From NCBI GenBank assembly GCA_026414245.1, contig JAOAJJ010000074.1:1-6011 (forward strand): a DNA stretch of 6,011 bases. The letters run 5' to 3'. Shown here piece by piece: positions 1 through 5,434 of the stretch. How positions within the stretch are numbered: position 1 is the stretch's first letter; the number at the start of each line of letters is the position of its first letter. A program made the translations under genes and the position numbers. A model generated the notes under the pieces. It was not told the DNA's origin. It worked only from the letters and a program-made list of their open reading frames with translations, and did not search any database. Source of the DNA: Candidatus Bathyarchaeota archaeon (GTDB lineage: Archaea > Thermoproteota > Bathyarchaeia > Bathyarchaeales > DTEX01).

Positions 1-1678
1 CTTTAACTCTGTTTAATGGTATTTCAGGATACATGCCTATAGTTCTCGCGCTCTTAGGGTCTATGTATGAGCCGAATGCTCCGGCGATGAATAATGTGCT
101 TATGTCCGCTTCCCTTACCCCCATCTTCTCCATCAGTATCATGCATCCCGCATGTATCGCAGCCTTGGCAAGCTGAATTTCTCTAATGTCTCTTTGGGTA
201 ATAACAATATCATTTCCAGTAGCGGTTTCGTTTTTCCATGCGAGCACAAATTCGTATCCATCGTCACCTATACGCAACCTTTTAGAAGAAATGCTCTTAT
301 TGAATGCTCCGAAAACATCGATTAACCCTGCTTTAAACATTTCCGCAACAGCGTCTATCATGGCTGATCCACATATACCGCGTGGTTTAACACCATCTAT
401 AGTTTTATACTCGATTTCTAGGCTATCTATATTAATTTTGACTTTCTCAATGGCGCCGCTAGCTGCCCTCATGCCATGCTTTATGTGAGCGCCTTCAAAC
501 GCTGGTCCGGAGGCACATGAGCACGCCAGCATCTCGTCTTTATTTCCCAAAATAACTTCAGTATTTGTTCCAATGTCGAGCGCCATACAGAGGTCGTCTC
601 TCTCATAAATTTTAGTCGCCAATATTACTGCAACAGTGTCCGCTCCAACGAACCCGCCTATCAGTGGCAGAAGATGAACGTTCCCATTCTTATTGATTTC
701 GACGCCTAAATCCTTAGCTTTAACATCTATACTACGCTTTGTAACCGGTGGATACGGTGATAAGGCCACATATTTTGGACATATGCCTAAAAATAGATGA
801 TGCATGGCGGTGTTGCCGACAACGGTCATCTCATAGATTTCTTCAAGGTGTATGCCGGTTTTATCGGTAAGCTCCTTTAAAATCTGGTTAACTCCATTAA
901 TAACCGTCTTCTGTAGCTCTACTAGCTCGCTAGATCCCTTAGACGCGTAGGCGATTCTTGATATGACATCCTCACCGTAAGATACTTGAGGATTCATTAA
1001 TGAATAAACCGCTAAAACAGTTCCAACATTGAGGTCAAGAAGATAACCCGCTATCTTGGTTGTGCCTATATCGAAAGCGCATCCAAATAACCTTTTTGTA
1101 GTATCTCCGGGTTCAACGCTAATCACTGTTCTCCTATCCAAAACGGTAACGGTCACCTTCCATCCGCTTTCCCTCAAAATTGATGGTAAATTCAGAAGCA
1201 CACTATAGTCAATAGATAATTTTTCAAGACCATATTTCTCATTGAGCGTATCTAACAGCCTGTCAACATCGGATCTAATATCCTGCAGACTTGGTATAGG
1301 TAATTCAACAAAATATTTTTCAATAATGGGTTCCGGGTTAACTGGTGTTTCAATACCCTCCACTTGAAGCCTCTGCCTACCTGTCCTGCTTTCCTCCGGT
1401 ATCCTAACAAGAAGCGGACCTTTAACAATTGTTTGACATGCAAGTCTATAACCAAAAGAAATATCTAGATCTGAAAGAATTTTTCGCTCATGTTCAGTTA
1501 AAGGATTCGTGTTGCTTATACCGTCCTCAATCATGATTCTACATTTTCCGCATTTACCTAAGCCGCCGCAAATCGATGTTAAATCTACGCCGGCGGCTTT
1601 TGCAGCCTCTAAGATGGTATTTCCAAGCGGAACTTTTATGCGTCTACCCTCCGGCTGGAAAACTACGTTAGCTTGCAT
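1..1678 (-). CDS. RACo-type corrinoid protein reductive activator (ferredoxin + ASKHA/DUF4445), C-terminus cut by window edge
   Basis: This protein probably uses ATP to drive electrons onto the inactive Co(II) form of corrinoid methyl-carrier proteins, returning them to Co(I) in the cytoplasm. I translated 559 residues with no stop. An N-terminal [2Fe-2S] ferredoxin domain (about 1-95) has CGGLGKCGKC with C37, C43 and C46, and the fourth ligand C81 in LACQT. A linker follows to about 195. The ASKHA ATPase part then shows DIGTT at 203-207, NPQVSYGEDVISRI at 229-242, GNTAMHH at 288-294, a second DIGTNTE at 368-374, ASGPAFEGA at 389-397 and AGAFGS at 532-537. This order is that of RACo/DUF4445 proteins, usually about 600-650 residues, so roughly 50-90 are missing. 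The ATG at 1678 is the only good start: an in-frame TAG lies at 1697-1699 and a GAGGAG site precedes it. Unlike archaeal RamA, the iron-sulfur domain is N-terminal and plant-ferredoxin-like. The corrinoid partner is not in the window. Confidence 0.92.
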   Translation of the reverse strand, partial: MQANVVFQPEGRRIKVPLGNTILEAAKAAGVDLTSICGGLGKCGKCRIMIEDGISNTNPLTEHERKILSDLDISFGYRLACQTIVKGPLLVRIPEESRTGRQRLQVEGIETPVNPEPIIEKYFVELPIPSLQDIRSDVDRLLDTLNEKYGLEKLSIDYSVLLNLPSILRESGWKVTVTVLDRRTVISVEPGDTTKRLFGCAFDIGTTKIAGYLLDLNVGTVLAVYSLMNPQVSYGEDVISRIAYASKGSSELVELQKTVINGVNQILKELTDKTGIHLEEIYEMTVVGNTAMHHLFLGICPKYVALSPYPPVTKRSIDVKAKDLGVEINKNGNVHLLPLIGGFVGADTVAVILATKIYERDDLCMALDIGTNTEVILGNKDEMLACSCASGPAFEGAHIKHGMRAASGAIEKVKINIDSLEIEYKTIDGVKPRGICGSAMIDAVAEMFKAGLIDVFGAFNKSISSKRLRIGDDGYEFVLAWKNETATGNDIVITQRDIREIQLAKAAIHAGCMILMEKMGVREADISTLFIAGAFGSYIDPKSARTIGMYPEIPLNRVK

Positions 1679-1689
1679 GCTTCTTAAAT

Positions 1690-1695
1690 CTCCTC
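1690..1695 (-). promoter_or_regulatory. Shine-Dalgarno site of the corrinoid activator gene
   Basis: Read on the minus strand this is GAGGAG, complementary to the archaeal 16S rRNA tail. It ends 11 bases before the ATG at 1678, slightly far but usable. It supports that ATG, since no other start codon lies between it and the upstream in-frame stop. Confidence 0.55.
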
Positions 1696-1710
1696 GCTAT
1701 ATTAGTTTGG

Positions 1711-1724
1711 GGAACAGCTGTTTC
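1711..1724. promoter_or_regulatory. Palindrome in the presumed 5' leader of the corrinoid activator gene (possible operator)
   Basis: The core AACAGCTGTT (1713-1722) is a perfect 10-bp palindrome, and the outermost pair 1711/1724 also matches. It lies between the AT-rich promoter box near 1757-1770 and the Shine-Dalgarno site, about where transcription would just have started. A dimeric repressor could bind there. This is position-based inference; a 10-bp palindrome can arise by chance. Confidence 0.25.
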
Positions 1725-1756
1725 TAGTAATGCTGGCATCTGACTCACTTATTCGC

Positions 1757-1770
1757 TAAATATAATATTT
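1757..1770 (-). promoter_or_regulatory. Candidate archaeal TATA box for the corrinoid activator gene
   Basis: On the minus strand this reads as an AATATTATATTTAG-like stretch, the most AT-rich part of the 131-base gap between the two minus-strand genes. A start of transcription about 25 bases downstream (near 1735) would give a leader of roughly 55-60 bases containing the palindrome and the Shine-Dalgarno site. It would make the activator gene a separate unit from the phosphoesterase gene upstream. Confidence 0.4.
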
Positions 1771-1809
1771 ATTTACTTTTTAGGCAGACTTAATTAGTTT
1801 TTCATATCG

Positions 1810-2268
1810 TTAAGCCTTAAAGAAGAGCCATCCATTCTCATACTTCTTAAATCTAACTAAACAGTACCGCCCTTTTAGCTTTTCTCCATGTATGTGAACC
1901 ACTATTTTTTCATCGCCCCATTCTTCAACATCAAATGTACCTTTATCCCATATCTCAACGGTTCCGGCGCCATATTCACCTTCCGGTATAACTCCTTCAA
2001 AATTAGCGTATTCTATTGGATGATCCTCGGTTTGAATCGCCAATCTCTTAACACCTTTAACCGTCACCGGCTCCTTAGGTATAGCCCAGCTCTTCAATAC
2101 CCCATCTTTCTCAAGTCTAAGATCGTAATGTAAATGGCTAGCGTCATGCTTTTGAACTACATAAATTTTTTTCTCATCGCTTCTATGCGGTAGCTCACCG
2201 CCTACTTTGCCGCATGGCTCAGGTGTTTTACTGAAATCCCTTTTCCTAAAATATTCGTCTAGAGACAT
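1810..2268 (-). CDS. Stand-alone LigD-type DNA 3'-phosphoesterase
   Basis: This 152-residue protein is the phosphoesterase (PE) module found at the N-terminus of bacterial DNA ligase D, here as a separate protein as in some archaea. The family trims 3'-terminal ribonucleotides and removes 3'-phosphates at DNA breaks with a divalent metal, leaving 3'-OH ends for a ligase or polymerase. The signature VVQKHDASHLHYDLRLEKDG is at 37-56. Matching Pseudomonas LigD residues H42, H48, D50, R52, H84 and Y88 to this protein gives H41, H47, D49, R51, H83 and Y87, all at constant spacing, so it should be active. FEGVIPEGEYGAGTV follows at 90-104. I start at the ATG at 2268 (MSLDEYFRKRDFSKTPEP), which fits the family N-terminus; an in-frame TTG at 2310 would add 14 unconserved residues. 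No ligase, polymerase or Ku gene is adjacent, so its repair partner is unknown. Confidence 0.9.
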   Translation of the reverse strand: MSLDEYFRKRDFSKTPEPCGKVGGELPHRSDEKKIYVVQKHDASHLHYDLRLEKDGVLKSWAIPKEPVTVKGVKRLAIQTEDHPIEYANFEGVIPEGEYGAGTVEIWDKGTFDVEEWGDEKIVVHIHGEKLKGRYCLVRFKKYENGWLFFKA

Positions 2269-2298
2269 TTTGATTAACCCCGTTATCAACACTGTTTT

Positions 2299-2305
2299 CT
2301 TTAAG
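2299..2305 (-). promoter_or_regulatory. Weak candidate TATA box for the phosphoesterase gene
   Basis: On the minus strand this reads CTTAAAG, about 31-37 bases upstream of the ATG at 2268, leaving room for a very short leader. No convincing Shine-Dalgarno site precedes that ATG (only a GGGG about 10 bases away), consistent with a short-leader transcript. The match to a TATA box is poor, so the call rests mainly on position. Confidence 0.25.
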
Positions 2306-2348
2306 GGCAATTGAGTAATTAACCCTTAGTTAAAGTTATAGGGGAAAG

Positions 2349-2355
2349 TTAAATA
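2349..2355 (+). promoter_or_regulatory. Candidate TATA box for the C/D-box RNA
   Basis: TTAAATA sits about 21-27 bases upstream of the predicted 5' end of the small RNA at 2376, the standard archaeal TATA-to-start distance. A similar AGTTAAA occurs 19 bases further upstream at 2328-2334, so the box is not unique in this AT-rich gap. Confidence 0.4.
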
Positions 2356-2375
2356 GTTTGATAAGCGAAAATATA

Positions 2376-2458
2376 TTTTGGAATGATGTGTGGCGACGGC
2401 TTGGAGCCTGATTCATGCAGGCTATGACGCTTTATTAACTAACCTCCGCTGACCAAAA
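2376..2458 (+). ncRNA. Candidate C/D-box small guide RNA (2'-O-methylation guide)
   Basis: The architecture is that of an archaeal C/D sRNA. A terminal stem TTTTGG (2376-2381) pairs perfectly with CCAAAA (2453-2458). Inside it lie a C box ATGATGT (2383-2389, one change from RTGATGA), a D' box CTGA (2408-2411), a weaker C' box ATGACGC (2424-2430) and a D box CTGA (2449-2452). Both guide spacers, C to D' and C' to D, are 18 nt, and D' and C' are 12 nt apart. Such RNAs assemble with L7Ae, Nop5 and fibrillarin to methylate rRNA or tRNA at the base paired five nucleotides upstream of D or D'. The predicted target segments are 5'-GCUCCAAGCCGUC (D' guide, methylated C) and 5'-CGGAGGUUAGU (D guide, methylated G). 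I could not assign targets. A competing 6-bp hairpin covers the D' region (2405-2423), so the inner pair of boxes is less certain than the outer pair. Confidence 0.7.
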
Positions 2459-2460
2459 AT

Positions 2461-2493
2461 GCTTTATCTCCTTTTATTTGCTCTAGTATTTTT
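2461..2493 (+). terminator. T-rich tract, possible intrinsic terminator of the small RNA
   Basis: Directly after the small RNA the plus strand has repeated T runs (TTT, TTTT, TTT, then TTTTT at 2489-2493) without a hairpin. Archaeal RNA polymerase often stops on such tracts. The same AT-rich stretch could instead carry promoter elements for the dehydrogenase gene downstream, and the sequence does not separate the two roles. Confidence 0.35.
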
Positions 2494-2516
2494 AATTATG
2501 TTTAAGCCTTAAAAGA

Positions 2517-2522
2517 GAGGTG
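2517..2522 (+). promoter_or_regulatory. Shine-Dalgarno site setting the dehydrogenase start
   Basis: GAGGTG is a strong match to the archaeal anti-Shine-Dalgarno sequence and ends 5 bases before the ATG at 2528. An in-frame GTG at 2522 overlaps the site itself, so it is an unlikely start. Confidence 0.7.
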
Positions 2523-2527
2523 TGAAG

Positions 2528-3517
2528 ATGAAGCCTAAAATTATGGTCTCACCAAGTGTAAGGGATGATAATCCAGGGCTGCTTGAAGAAAGGCTTTCTG
2601 ATATAGCTGAGTTAGTATTCAACACGTTTAGGGGTTCAGAGGATATTCCAAGTGAGATAAAAGACTCTGAAGCAATGATACTCGGGCTTGAACCAGTAAA
2701 CAAGGACGTCCTCAGAAACTTTCCAAAGCTAAAAATAATTGCTAGATATGGTGTCGGTTACGATAATGTTGATGTTAGTGCATGTACTAAAAGGGGTATT
2801 TACGTGACGCATACGCCTGGGGTTCTGTCGCACGCTGTTGCTGAGCTTACAATTGGTTTAATGATCTGCCTTTCGAGACGGCTTGTGGAGGCGGATAATT
2901 ATGTGAGAACGATGTGGGCGAACAAGCATAAGAAATTTAAGCTGGAGATGGGCACGGATCTTTATGGCAAAACTCTTGGAATCATTGGTTTGGGTAGAAT
3001 AGGATACGAGGTTGCTGTTAGGGCGAAAGCCTTTGGCATGAAAATAATCTATTATGATATAGAGAGAAAGAGCGAAGCTGAAAAAACGCTGGAAGCACGC
3101 TATGTCGACTTGGAGACTCTGCTGAAAGAATCTGACTTCTTAACTATACATGTTCCTTTAACTTCTCAGACGAGAAATATGATAGGTGAAAAGGAGTTAA
3201 GGCTGATGAAGCCGACAGCCTATATAATAAATACTTCGAGGGGAGCCGTTATAGATGAGGAAGCTTTATGCAGGGCTCTCAAAGAATGCTGGATAGCTGG
3301 CGCCGGGCTTGATGTATTTGTAAGCGAGCCCCTCCCATTTAATAGCCCACTCATAAATATGAGAAACGTTGTTTTAGCTCCTCATATTGGAACATATACT
3401 GTTGAGACTCGAAGAAAAATGGCGCTAATGTGTATAGAAAATGTGCGAGCTGTGTTGATGGGGAAAACTCCTCCAAATCCGGTGCCGGAGCAAAGAGGGT
3501 TTGTTTTTAAACGGTAA
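2528..3517 (+). CDS. D-isomer-specific 2-hydroxyacid dehydrogenase (phosphoglycerate / hydroxypyruvate dehydrogenase family)
   Basis: This 329-residue cytoplasmic enzyme interconverts a D-2-hydroxyacid and its 2-keto acid with NAD(H). Counting from the ATG at 2528, the substrate domain has ARYGVGYDNVD at 72-82. The Rossmann fold has GLGRIG at 154-159, with an acidic residue ending the next strand (YYD, D177) that favours NAD over NADP. The catalytic triad is complete: R238 in NTSRGAVID, E267 in LDVFVSEP and H286 in APHIG. The ACT domain of long SerA proteins is absent, so the length matches short phosphoglycerate dehydrogenases, glyoxylate/hydroxypyruvate reductases and related enzymes. 3-Phosphoglycerate (serine synthesis) is a reasonable guess, but the substrate cannot be read from sequence, and no serine or glycolate gene is beside it. 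It is preceded on the same strand by the small RNA and followed 134 bases later by the THUMP gene, probably with its own promoter. Confidence 0.93.
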   Translation: MKPKIMVSPSVRDDNPGLLEERLSDIAELVFNTFRGSEDIPSEIKDSEAMILGLEPVNKDVLRNFPKLKIIARYGVGYDNVDVSACTKRGIYVTHTPGVLSHAVAELTIGLMICLSRRLVEADNYVRTMWANKHKKFKLEMGTDLYGKTLGIIGLGRIGYEVAVRAKAFGMKIIYYDIERKSEAEKTLEARYVDLETLLKESDFLTIHVPLTSQTRNMIGEKELRLMKPTAYIINTSRGAVIDEEALCRALKECWIAGAGLDVFVSEPLPFNSPLINMRNVVLAPHIGTYTVETRRKMALMCIENVRAVLMGKTPPNPVPEQRGFVFKR

Positions 3518-3621
3518 CACTGTTGCAGCGATAAAATTCAGTAGAGGCTCAAAATATTCTATGTGGAGTGAAAAATACTTCGTTAGAGGTTTAGACGACG
3601 ACTAAGTATATATGAATGGGA

Positions 3622-3630
3622 CTTTAAATT
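3622..3630 (+). promoter_or_regulatory. TATA box of the THUMP gene, consistent with a leaderless mRNA
   Basis: CTTTAAATT lies with its centre about 26 bases before the ATG at 3652, so transcription should begin at or next to the start codon. No good Shine-Dalgarno site follows (only AGGGA at 3642-3646). The TTTAAA core recurs upstream of the phosphoribosyltransferase gene. Confidence 0.5.
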
Positions 3631-3651
3631 CTTATTATTTTAGGGATACCT

Positions 3652-4185
3652 ATGGTCATGGAAGACTTTAACCTACTCATTTCAACATCTAAGGGTAACG
3701 AGAATAATGCCTGCTCAGAGATATGGTTTCTTTTAGGCGAGTTAGGTGATAGAGAGGCTTTAGTTGATAGGACAGAGGTTGCTGGGCTGGTTGTTGCTAA
3801 AACAAAATTAAACCCTTTCGAAGTTATAGAGGGTTTAAGAAGGATTCTTAGGGATAGGCCTTGGGAGTTCCGCTACATTTTAAAGGTTGTACCGATAGAG
3901 GTTGTCGTGAAAACGAGACTTGACGAGATAAAGAGGGCTACGTCAGCTCTTCATCATAAAATCTTGGAGAATGAGACTTTCCGCGTTACGGTTGAGAAGA
4001 GACATACAGTGATGTCGACGAAAGATATAATCGAGGCAGCTGTGGAGAACCTAAATCGTAAAGTGGACTTAAATAATCCAGACAAGATAATTCTCATCGA
4101 GGTGCTTGGCAGATTAACTGGGATTTCAGTTATAAAGCCGCAGAACATATTGTCGGTTACTAAAGAGAAACCCTCTCATACATGA
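3652..4185 (+). CDS. THUMP-domain RNA-binding protein (TAN1/THUMPD1 family)
   Basis: This 177-residue protein consists of an N-terminal ferredoxin-like part (about 1-85) and a C-terminal THUMP domain (about 90-170), with no catalytic domain. The THUMP signature is clear: FRVTVEKRHT at 110-119, STKDIIEAA at 122-130, KVDLNNPDKIILIEVLG at 137-153 and TGISVIKP at 156-163. In eukaryotes the TAN1/THUMPD1 protein delivers tRNA to the acetyltransferase that makes N4-acetylcytidine; archaeal relatives are presumed to work similarly, but no acetyltransferase gene is in this window. THUMP domains bind the 3' CCA end of tRNA. I chose the ATG at 3652 because of the TATA-box distance; the ATG at 3658 is equally compatible with homology. 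The stop is 12 bases from the stop of the convergent Cgi121 gene, so their transcripts probably overlap at the 3' ends. Confidence 0.88.
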   Translation: MVMEDFNLLISTSKGNENNACSEIWFLLGELGDREALVDRTEVAGLVVAKTKLNPFEVIEGLRRILRDRPWEFRYILKVVPIEVVVKTRLDEIKRATSALHHKILENETFRVTVEKRHTVMSTKDIIEAAVENLNRKVDLNNPDKIILIEVLGRLTGISVIKPQNILSVTKEKPSHT

Positions 4186-4197
4186 TATCGTTCAAAG

Positions 4198-4755
4198 TTA
4201 GCGCCGCGTAATTGATAGGGCTGCCCGCTCGACGAGGACATTTTTCAGAGCGTTTTCCAGCGAATTCCTCATAGAAGATTCTAGCTCGCAACGTGATATT
4301 CCAAACGCATTGATTATGGCGGATATTTTTTCCTCATTCAATTCAATAACGCTATAATCGGCTTCTCCATTAATAATATTTGAAATTGCGTTAAGTGTAG
4401 AGAGGGCTTCTTCACGGCTATCCGATACTATCACGACTACAATTTTTTTAGTGGTTCGCTTAACACCTAAAATCTCAATAGCTCTTCTGATTTGGTCTTG
4501 ACCTGAAGCGAACAGCAGGATTTCAATCGAAAGATTTTTAGAGATGTTGATGCCGGATTTGAAGGCTTTTAAAGCATTTAAAACAGCGAAATACACATGC
4601 TCAAACCCGGCTACCAATTCTGCATCTAAAACTTGAACATGGGAAGTCTTAGACCCGGATCCAATTAAATTAAAAAGATCATCGACATCTTTGACAGCAA
4701 CATTTTTAAATCCTTCAACCACAAGATATTTGCCTAAAACTTCAGCTTCCCTCAT
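4198..4755 (-). CDS. cgi121: KEOPS complex subunit Cgi121
   Basis: Cgi121 is the outer subunit of KEOPS (Kae1, Bud32, Cgi121, Pcc1), which installs N6-threonylcarbamoyladenosine (t6A) at position 37 of ANN-decoding tRNAs. It binds the Bud32 kinase and the tRNA 3' CCA tail. The 185-residue product has the family signature HVQVLDAELVAGFEHVYFA at 39-57 and, after a basic AlkAFKSG-like stretch, NISKNLSIEILLFASG at 70-85, QIRRAIEILGVK at 88-99, then a beta strand KKIVVVIVSD. The length agrees with archaeal homologues. I start at the ATG at 4755, placed 6 bases after GGTG; the in-frame GTG at 4764 lies inside that ribosome site and would add only three residues. It overlaps the upstream phosphoribosyltransferase gene's stop on the same strand, so the two are almost certainly one operon with coupled translation. 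The other KEOPS subunits are not in the window. Confidence 0.92.
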   Translation of the reverse strand: MREAEVLGKYLVVEGFKNVAVKDVDDLFNLIGSGSKTSHVQVLDAELVAGFEHVYFAVLNALKAFKSGINISKNLSIEILLFASGQDQIRRAIEILGVKRTTKKIVVVIVSDSREEALSTLNAISNIINGEADYSVIELNEEKISAIINAFGISRCELESSMRNSLENALKNVLVERAALSITRR

Positions 4756-4756
4756 T

Positions 4757-5353
4757 CTACCCACCTTCTAAGACATCTTTAATTAATCTTTCAAGTAGGC
4801 GCCTATCCATTCCGCCGTCAACCAGCTTCCTTTTCACCTCTTCAATAGATGCACCGCTTCTCCTGCATTTTTCAATTAGATTTTTTACGGTCTCTCTCCT
4901 CTCCCATGGGAAGACTATCCAGCATCTTGTAACCTTCACATAATAGTCCGGAGTAAATGTGCTCCAAGGCTTATAATATATGGTTGCTGTTTTAACCGTT
5001 TTTGCACCGCTCTCCATGACATGAAATAAAGCAACTTTTAAACTTTTCCCAGTATCGGCGACATCATCCACAATCAAAACGTTTTTCCCCTCCACAGATG
5101 TCGAAATAGGCTGAGTTATGACAGGTTCGTTTCCAGTCTCGGCAACCCCACGGTAAAACTCGACGCGGACACTAGCTAGCTCAACATTTCCAAGGAGATC
5201 CGACATAACCCTTGCTGGGGGCAATCCTCCACGTGATACGCCGACAATTAGATCTGGTTTAAACGAATCCCTTTTAATCATGTCGGCTAAAGATAGTAGC
5301 ATCTCATAAATCTCGTCCCAGGAGGGTGCTTCAAACTCCATATTTAATTGCAT
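4757..5353 (-). CDS. PRPP-dependent phosphoribosyltransferase (archaeal Hpt-like, COG2236-type)
   Basis: A type I phosphoribosyltransferase of 198 residues, likely joining a purine base (hypoxanthine, xanthine or guanine) to PRPP for nucleotide salvage in the cytoplasm. VGVSRGG at 37-43 is the PRPP pyrophosphate loop. VLIVDDVADTGKSL at 92-105 is the PRPP-binding signature, with D96, D97 and the DTGKS phosphate loop. KPWSTFTPDYYV (about 128-139) and CWIVFPWER (144-152) are typical of the base-binding hood region in archaeal and Hpt-like members. Base specificity cannot be settled by eye. I start at the ATG at 5353, preceded by AGGA five bases away; a TTG at 5386 would add 11 residues and an ATG at 5341 would remove four. 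The gene overlaps cgi121 by its stop region, so both are probably read from a promoter near 5395. Confidence 0.88.
   Translation of the reverse strand: MQLNMEFEAPSWDEIYEMLLSLADMIKRDSFKPDLIVGVSRGGLPPARVMSDLLGNVELASVRVEFYRGVAETGNEPVITQPISTSVEGKNVLIVDDVADTGKSLKVALFHVMESGAKTVKTATIYYKPWSTFTPDYYVKVTRCWIVFPWERRETVKNLIEKCRRSGASIEEVKRKLVDGGMDRRLLERLIKDVLEGG
4762..4765 (-). promoter_or_regulatory. Shine-Dalgarno site of cgi121 inside the preceding gene
   Basis: GGTG (minus strand) encodes part of the last glycines of the phosphoribosyltransferase and lies 6 bases before the ATG at 4755. A ribosome ending the first gene at its TAG (4757-4759) is placed directly at the start of the second. This decides the start of cgi121 and suggests translational coupling. 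Confidence 0.6.
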
Positions 5354-5358
5354 ATTTA

Positions 5359-5362
5359 TCCT
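5359..5362 (-). promoter_or_regulatory. Shine-Dalgarno site of the phosphoribosyltransferase gene
   Basis: AGGA on the minus strand ends 5 bases before the ATG at 5353 and supports that start over the TTG at 5386, which has no such site. Confidence 0.45.
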
Positions 5363-5392
5363 AAAAAGTATTTCAAAATATCTCAATAAAAA

Positions 5393-5398
5393 TTTAAA
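5393..5398 (-). promoter_or_regulatory. TATA-box candidate for the phosphoribosyltransferase-cgi121 operon
   Basis: TTTAAA is embedded in ATTTAAATTTTT on the minus strand, in the 81-base gap after the protease gene. Transcription would begin about 25 bases downstream, near 5370, giving a leader of about 17 bases that still contains the AGGA ribosome site. The T-run that follows could also end the protease transcript, so terminator and promoter may share this stretch. Confidence 0.45.
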
Positions 5399-5434
5399 TG
5401 AATTAAATATGAATCTGCTTAAAACTGGAAACCA

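Noticed and set aside
186..488. Plus-strand open frame of 100 codons
   Set aside because: It lies antisense inside the corrinoid activator, whose motifs are unmistakable on the minus strand; its translation shows no recognisable domain.
1252..1727. Open frames at 1252-1455 (minus) and 1509-1727 (plus)
   Set aside because: Both lie over the ferredoxin and linker part of the corrinoid activator in other frames and show no recognisable domain.
1888..2133. Plus-strand open frame of 81 codons
   Set aside because: Antisense to the phosphoesterase active-site region, which is conserved on the minus strand.
2269..2310. TTG start giving a 166-residue phosphoesterase
   Set aside because: The extra 14 residues match nothing typical of the family, and the ATG at 2268 begins exactly where the conserved N-terminus begins.
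3518..3651. Possible second small RNA between the dehydrogenase and THUMP genes
   Set aside because: I looked for C and D boxes, a terminal stem or tRNA-like arms on both strands and saw none; the gap is explained by a promoter at its right end.
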